Assembly: GCF_000429625.1 (NCBI RefSeq)
Contig: NZ_AUCF01000004.1
Location: 310,001 to 374,000 of the forward strand
From: Azospirillum halopraeferens DSM 3675
GTDB lineage: Bacteria > Pseudomonadota > Alphaproteobacteria > Azospirillales > Azospirillaceae
Length of the DNA stretch: 64,000 bases
Direction: 5' to 3'
The stretch's first letter is position 1. Each line of letters opens with the position of its first letter. The notes under the pieces are model-generated. The model was not told the DNA's origin and did no database searches. It worked only from the letters and a program-made list of their open reading frames with translations. Both the position numbers and the translations under genes were made by a program. Positions 59,456 to 64,000 of the stretch are shown here, piece after piece.

Positions 59456-61509
59456 TGGCAACGTTGATGCTGCACCGGGACGTGCTGAAGGACTTCGGGC
59501 GCCTTCCCGCCAAGGTCCAGAAGAAGGTGTCGGAACTGATCCGCAAGTTCCAGGAGGACAGCACCCAGGCCAGCATCCACCTGGAGACGGTGGAGCAGAC
59601 CGTCGACGACAAGGTCCGCAGTGCCCGCGTCGGCGACGACTGGCGCGCCATCGTCATCGCGCCGCAGCGGGGCGACACGTTCCTCCTGATGCACGTGGAC
59701 CACCACGACGAGGCCTACCGCTGGTGCCGCAACAAGCGGTTCGAGGCGCATGGCACGTTGGGCGTTTTGCAGGTCTTCGATATCGAGATGGCCGAGGAGG
59801 CGGCGGAGCGCAGCCGCTCGGCCGAGCCGCCGTCTGACGAATCACCGGAGGAATACCCGCTGGACCGGCTGTCCGACGACGAGCTGTTCCAGGCCGGCGT
59901 GCCCCGCGCCTTGATCCCGGCGGTGCGCGCCATCCGCAACGATGCCGCCTTTGAGGAGGTGGTCGGATACCTGCCGCCCGAGGCGGGACAGGTGCTGTTC
60001 TGGGTGGCAGCTGGCCGTTCCCTGGAGGAGGCGCTGGAGGAAACGCTGGGGGCGGTCGATGCCGGTGCGGCGCGACCGGAAGGTCCCGGCGACTTCTCCA
60101 AGCTGGCCCAGGTCGCGAGCGCCGACCTGGTGCTGGTGGAAGGGGAGGAGGAGCTTCGCCGCATCCTCGCCGAGGACATCGAGGCGTGGCGCGTCTTCCT
60201 GCACCCCTACCAGCGCAAGCTCAAGGAATGGGACGTCAAGGGCCCCGTCAAGATCAGTGGGGCGGCCGGTACGGGCAAGACGGTGGTGCTGATGCACCGG
60301 GCCGTGCACTTGGCCGAACGGCTGCCGGACGGCAAGGACAAGGTGCTGGTCACCACCTTCTCGGCCAACCTGTCGGTGACCATCGAGGATCTGATCCGCA
60401 AGCTCAACCCGACCGCGGCAAAGCGGATCGAGGTGACGAATCTGCACCAACTGGCCCGCACGATCTGCCTGCGCGCCGGATGGCAGGGTCGCGTCGCCGA
60501 CGAGCAGGACCTGAGTGCCCTGTGGTCGGCGGTGTTCGCCGAGCGCGACCCGGCGTCCGAGGGAGATGGTGCGTTCGATCGCGACTTCATCCGGCAGGAA
60601 TACGACGAGGTCGTCGATGCCATGGGCATCGACAGCGAGGAGGAGTATCTCACCGCCGCCCGCACCGGCCGCTCACGGCTGTCGCGCCAGCAGCGCCGCC
60701 GGCTGTGGACTTGGTTCCAGGCCTTCAACCGGCTTCTGCAAAAGCGCGGTCTGTTGACCTTCGAGGGGACGGTCCATCAGGCACGCCTGATCGTCGAGCG
60801 AGGCGGGTTCCCCCGCTACCGGCATGTGCTTGTGGACGAACTCCAGGACTTCGGACTGGAAGGGCTGCGGCTGATCGCGGCGCTCAGCCGGACTGAGGAG
60901 GACGCGAGCAATCCCCTGTGCGTCTTCGGCGATGGCCACCAGCGCATCAACCGGCAGGCCAAGATCCCGCTGTCGCGCGCCGGCATCAACGTCGTCGGGC
61001 GCTCCCGTCGGCTCAAGATCAACTACCGCACCAGCGAGCAGATCCGCCGCTGGGCCCATTCGTTGCTCAGCGGCATGGACATCAACGACCTGGACGGTGG
61101 CCACGCCGACACCACCGGCGACCGTTCGGTCTTCCGGGCGTCGGAGCCGGTCGCGGTCAAGGTCACCACCTGGGAAGAGGCGGGGACTGCGATTGCTGAA
61201 TGGGTCAAGGGCCTGTGCGGCACGCATCAGGTCGGCACGCATGAGATCTGCGTCGCCCCGGTGTTCGGCGAGGTGCGCTCGGCCCTGAACGCATTGAACA
61301 TTCCCAGCCTGGAGCTGCAGGCCAACAAGGCCGACCCCGGACCGGTCGAGCCCGGCGTGCGCCTGGGCGCCATGCGGCGCATCAAAGGCCTGGAGTTCAA
61401 AGCCGTCGCCATGGTCGTCGACGGCCAGTTCGACGACCGCCGCCGCCTGGAACGCTATGTCGCCGCGACGCGGGCGCGCCAGTGGCTGCTGGTGGTGGAG
61501 TGCGGGTGA
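59455..61509 (+). CDS. UvrD-like helicase with N-terminal RelE/ParE-like domain
   Basis: A 684-residue fusion. Residues ~1-105 (LHRDVLKDFGRLPAKVQKKV, then SARVGDDWRAIVIAPQ and LLMHVDHHDEAYRWCRNKRF) have the strand-helix pattern of RelE/ParE toxins. The rest is a superfamily 1 helicase: ISGAAGTGKTVVLMHRAV (Walker A, G272-T276), VLVDELQDFG (DELQD 461-465), INYRTSEQIRRWAHSL and a final VAATRARQWLLVV (motif VI). Its ATG overlaps the preceding TGA by one base (TGATG, 59453-59457). Such helicases occur in defence islands; the toxin-like part may be a ribosome or nucleic-acid sensor rather than a free toxin. Confidence 0.78.
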   Translation: MATLMLHRDVLKDFGRLPAKVQKKVSELIRKFQEDSTQASIHLETVEQTVDDKVRSARVGDDWRAIVIAPQRGDTFLLMHVDHHDEAYRWCRNKRFEAHGTLGVLQVFDIEMAEEAAERSRSAEPPSDESPEEYPLDRLSDDELFQAGVPRALIPAVRAIRNDAAFEEVVGYLPPEAGQVLFWVAAGRSLEEALEETLGAVDAGAARPEGPGDFSKLAQVASADLVLVEGEEELRRILAEDIEAWRVFLHPYQRKLKEWDVKGPVKISGAAGTGKTVVLMHRAVHLAERLPDGKDKVLVTTFSANLSVTIEDLIRKLNPTAAKRIEVTNLHQLARTICLRAGWQGRVADEQDLSALWSAVFAERDPASEGDGAFDRDFIRQEYDEVVDAMGIDSEEEYLTAARTGRSRLSRQQRRRLWTWFQAFNRLLQKRGLLTFEGTVHQARLIVERGGFPRYRHVLVDELQDFGLEGLRLIAALSRTEEDASNPLCVFGDGHQRINRQAKIPLSRAGINVVGRSRRLKINYRTSEQIRRWAHSLLSGMDINDLDGGHADTTGDRSVFRASEPVAVKVTTWEEAGTAIAEWVKGLCGTHQVGTHEICVAPVFGEVRSALNALNIPSLELQANKADPGPVEPGVRLGAMRRIKGLEFKAVAMVVDGQFDDRRRLERYVAATRARQWLLVVECG

Positions 61510-61557
61510 CCGCCTCTTTCGCCGATGTGATTCACGTCATCGATTGCTCAGGTTGCC

Positions 61558-63390
61558 ATGTCCTACGCATCCACGACCATTGCCGACGTTCTCGACCAGA
61601 TCAACCGGTCCTACTTCCTGCCGGCCATCCAGCGCCCCTATGTGTGGGAAGCCTCGCAGGTTGTGGCGCTGTTCGACAGTTTGCTGAAGGGCTACCCGAT
61701 CAGCTCTTTCCTGTTCTGGGAGCTGCAGCCGGAGAACCGCGGCAATTGGGACATCTATCAGTTCGTCGAGAACTTCCGATACGGCCAGGTGCACAACGAA
61801 CCGGCCGAGACCGACGGCCGTGACGTCGTTCTCGTGCTCGACGGGCAGCAGCGCCTGACCTCCCTGCTGATCGGGCTGCGCGGCAGCTACACGGTCAAGC
61901 TGAAGCACAAGCGCTGGGACAATCCGTTGGCCTGGTCGAAGCAGCGCCTCTACCTGAACCTTCTGAAGGACCCGGGAAAAGATGACGCGGGGGAAGAGGA
62001 CGAGGTCGGCATCACCTACGGCCTGCGGTTCTTCGAAGAGCCGCCCGCCGATGATGGCGAGCACCTGTGGTTCAAGGTCGGGCGCATTCTGGACTGCCGC
62101 GACGACGACCGGTTCGACGCGCTGAAGGAGGCCGTCGTCGACGGCCTCCCCGACACGGTGACCCGTGGTGAGATCCGGATCGTCGAACGGAACCTGGACC
62201 GCCTCTACCGCACGATCTGGAAGGACGATGTGATTGCCTACTACACGGAGAAGAGCCAGAGCTACGATCGTGTGCTCGACATCTTCATCCGCGCCAACGA
62301 TGGCGGTACGAAGCTCAGCAAGTCCGACCTTCTGCTGTCGATGATCACCTCCAAGTGGGATGGGGTGAATGCCCGTGAGGAGATCTTCAACTTCGTCGAC
62401 CGCCTGAACGACGAACTCGACCGCAAGAACGACCTCAACAAGGACTTCGTGATGCGGGCATGTCTCGTGCTGTCCGATCTGGATCATGTCTACAAGGTCA
62501 ACAATTTCACCACGGCGAACCTGACCGTCATCCAGCGAAACTGGCCGGAGATCAAGCGGGCGCTGGAGGCGACGCTGCGGCTCGTCAACCGCTTCGGCAT
62601 CGACCGCGACACCCTGACCAGCGCCAACGCCTTGCTGCCGATCGCCTACTACCTGTTCAAGCTTGGCAATGGCGTGATGCTCGACGGGACGACGCCCTTC
62701 GAGGTCCAGAACCGGCTGCGGATCCGGCGATGGCTCCTCGGCGCGCTGTTGAACAGCGTGTTCGGCGGGACGTCGGACCAGACCATCGGCACCTCTCGCA
62801 CCCTGCTCCGCGAGGCGATGGAAACGGAGCGCGACTTCCCGTTTCATGCCCTGACCGATGGGCTGCGTAAGCGCCGCGGACGGGTCGTTGCCTTCGACGA
62901 GGAGGCGAACGTGGCGGCCCTGCTGGAGACAACCTACGGACAGCGCACGAGTTTCCTTGCCCTGTCCACTCTCTACGACGAGCAGAACTGGTCGTCGTCG
63001 ATCTACCACATCGACCACATCATCCCGCGCACACTCTGCACCCGCCGCAGCCTTCAGGGGCGCGGCGTTCCGGAAAGCCGCATCGTCGAGATCCTGGACT
63101 GCGTCGACCGGATCGGCAACCTGCAGCTTTTGCTGGGCCGGGAGAACTCCGAAAAGGCCGGCATGCCGTTCGGGGACTGGATACGCACGCGCGACGGCGG
63201 TTTCTTGGATGCGCACCTGATCCCACCTGAACCCCACCTGTGGGTACCGGAGGCCCTGCCGGAGTTCGTCGCGGCGCGCGAGGACCTGATCCGCAAACGC
63301 CTGCGGCTTTACAGCATCTTCGGCGATGCGGCGCCTGCTCCCGCCCCCGCCGGGGACAGCGCGGTCCCTTTGCAGCCGGCTGTGGAATAG
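61558..63390 (+). CDS. DUF262/HNH nuclease, GmrSD-like
   Basis: A 610-residue protein with the ParB-like DUF262 domain (YFLPAIQRPYVWE near residue 20; DGQQRLTSL 95-103; FIRANDGGTKLSKSDLLLS near 245) and a C-terminal DUF1524-type HNH domain (YHIDHIIPR with His487; then IGNLQLLLGRENSEK). The family includes GmrSD/BrxU-type modification-dependent restriction enzymes that use NTP binding and cut DNA with modified cytosines. It starts 48 nt after the UvrD-like gene on the same strand. It may be part of the array or an independent type IV-like defence gene. Confidence 0.85.
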   Translation: MSYASTTIADVLDQINRSYFLPAIQRPYVWEASQVVALFDSLLKGYPISSFLFWELQPENRGNWDIYQFVENFRYGQVHNEPAETDGRDVVLVLDGQQRLTSLLIGLRGSYTVKLKHKRWDNPLAWSKQRLYLNLLKDPGKDDAGEEDEVGITYGLRFFEEPPADDGEHLWFKVGRILDCRDDDRFDALKEAVVDGLPDTVTRGEIRIVERNLDRLYRTIWKDDVIAYYTEKSQSYDRVLDIFIRANDGGTKLSKSDLLLSMITSKWDGVNAREEIFNFVDRLNDELDRKNDLNKDFVMRACLVLSDLDHVYKVNNFTTANLTVIQRNWPEIKRALEATLRLVNRFGIDRDTLTSANALLPIAYYLFKLGNGVMLDGTTPFEVQNRLRIRRWLLGALLNSVFGGTSDQTIGTSRTLLREAMETERDFPFHALTDGLRKRRGRVVAFDEEANVAALLETTYGQRTSFLALSTLYDEQNWSSSIYHIDHIIPRTLCTRRSLQGRGVPESRIVEILDCVDRIGNLQLLLGRENSEKAGMPFGDWIRTRDGGFLDAHLIPPEPHLWVPEALPEFVAAREDLIRKRLRLYSIFGDAAPAPAPAGDSAVPLQPAVE

Positions 63391-63407
63391 GGCCGACCAC
63401 AGCCGGC
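63375..63407 (+). terminator. Hairpin overlapping the DUF262 stop codon
   Basis: GCCGGCTGTGG (63375-63385) and CCACAGCCGGC (63397-63407) form a perfect 11-bp stem; the TAG stop (63388-63390) lies in the 11-nt loop. It probably ends the array transcript, though no T-run follows. Confidence 0.6.
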
Positions 63408-63410
63408 ACG

Positions 63411-63722
63411 ATGCCGCCTGCGGGGCTGGCGCCGGCCAGCGCCGGCACGCCGACCCTGGCGGTGCCCGTGGCGCGCGACGGCACTGCCTTCGTGCCGGAG
63501 CTCGGCAACGGCAGCGGCTACACCATCGGCCCCAAGGGAGCGGAGCGGAAGGTTGGTGACTATTACCAAGCCTTGCGGGAGCTGCGCGCCATGCCCAAGG
63601 CGTGCTGGCGGCGTCCCAATGCGGTCGGCAACTGGGGGATTGTGACGGCCGTCCGTTGGGAGGAGCGCCCCATCACGGCACCTCGTGTCAACGGAAACGA
63701 ACACTGTTTGCCAGCTGGATAA
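63411..63722 (+). CDS. Hypothetical small protein
   Basis: A 103-residue reading frame with coding-like text: GYTIGPKGAERKVGDYYQAL, then RELRAMPKACWRRPNAVGNW and GIVTAVRWEE. I do not recognise a family. It starts right after the terminator-like hairpin, without an obvious ribosome binding site, so the start is uncertain. The 12-bp repeat shared with 30898-30909 covers its stop codon (TAA at 63720-63722), which fits an integration site at the 3' end of a resident gene, but this is speculative. Confidence 0.5.
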   Translation: MPPAGLAPASAGTPTLAVPVARDGTAFVPELGNGSGYTIGPKGAERKVGDYYQALRELRAMPKACWRRPNAVGNWGIVTAVRWEERPITAPRVNGNEHCLPAG

Positions 63723-63724
63723 CA
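63713..63724 (+). repeat. 12-bp direct repeat, right copy
   Basis: AGCTGGATAACA, identical to 30898-30909; overlaps the stop codon of the small gene. Confidence 0.35.
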
Positions 63725-63825
63725 CCACGCGCGCAACGCGCCGCGCGCCCGCGAGGAACCGGCCGCGGGACGGGGGCGTGCGGGGGACGGGACGGGGGAG
63801 ACGGCGGCGGGCCGCGCGGGCGGCG

Positions 63826-64000
63826 TCAGTCGGCGAATGTGGTGACGGTGAGCGTCAGCAGCCGGTAGCTGGCCTTCGGGTCGGGCTCATCGAGCAGCGC
63901 CGGCAGCACCTCCTCGCGCGGCACGCCGATGCTCCACGTCAGCTTCAGCCGGCCGTGCATAATGATGCCGCCGATGTTGGCGGTGGGAAAGCCGGGGAGG
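63826..64000 (-). CDS. C-terminal end of an unidentified protein (5' end outside window)
   Basis: The minus strand is open from the window edge to a TGA at 63828-63826, giving about 57 residues: LPGFPTANIGGIIMHGRLKL, TWSIGVPREEVLPALLDEPD, PKASYRLLTLTVTTFAD. Codon use is typical of the high-GC host. I do not recognise the family. It is convergent with the small gene at 63411; the GC-rich 100 bp between them contains no clear gene. Confidence 0.55.
   Translation of the reverse strand, partial: LPGFPTANIGGIIMHGRLKLTWSIGVPREEVLPALLDEPDPKASYRLLTLTVTTFAD

Overview
The window looks like a high-GC alphaproteobacterium of the Rhodospirillales, most likely Azospirillum or a close relative. This is inferred from the Rhodobacter-style torS-torR-torC-torD-torA layout, the very high GC of most coding DNA and the IS66/ISL3 complement; no rRNA or housekeeping marker is present to confirm it.

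Region 1 (1-7.5 kb) is an anaerobic-respiration locus: a TorS/DorS hybrid kinase (cut by the window start), the convergent regulator TorR, and a torC-torD-torA operon for a periplasmic molybdenum DMSO/TMAO reductase, its maturation chaperone and its pentaheme quinol-linked cytochrome. Two TorR-box-like decamers sit between torR and torC. Behind torA lie a hairpin and a 5' remnant of moaA (molybdenum cofactor synthesis).

Region 2 (7.9-21.4 kb) carries a giant RTX/Calx-beta protein of 3,371 residues with four tandem ~735-residue modules, followed by a second hybrid kinase (MASE1-like sensor) and a divergent OmpR-type regulator.

Region 3 (21.4-30.9 kb) is a mobile-element graveyard: an IS6 remnant, a frameshifted KaiC-like ATPase remnant, then a three-layer nest. 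An ISL3 element was split by an IS66 element (8-bp target duplication, matching inverted repeats), whose tnpC was in turn split by a 2.6-kb serine-recombinase cassette. Both outer reading frames are restored in silico when the inner layer is removed.

Region 4 (30.9-63.7 kb) is a dense defence island. A complete type I Zorya system (zorABCD, minus strand) is divergent from a translationally coupled pair of dynamin-like GTPases, the first with two NusA-like KH domains at its C-terminus. After a strong hairpin comes a DISARM-related array on the plus strand: a DrmD-like SNF2 helicase, a giant N6-adenine methyltransferase whose recognition region is conspicuously AT-rich, a 2,208-residue DEAD/DUF1998 helicase with a nuclease-like C-terminal region, a UvrD-like helicase with a RelE/ParE-like N-terminus, and a DUF262/HNH (GmrSD-like) protein. 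A 12-bp direct repeat lies close to both ends of the island.

The Zorya genes should form one membrane motor-effector complex. The array genes are coupled by TGATG junctions and probably act together in modification-based discrimination of phage DNA. The GTPase-KH pair is the least familiar component. All functions are inferred from motifs read by eye; no database search was possible.
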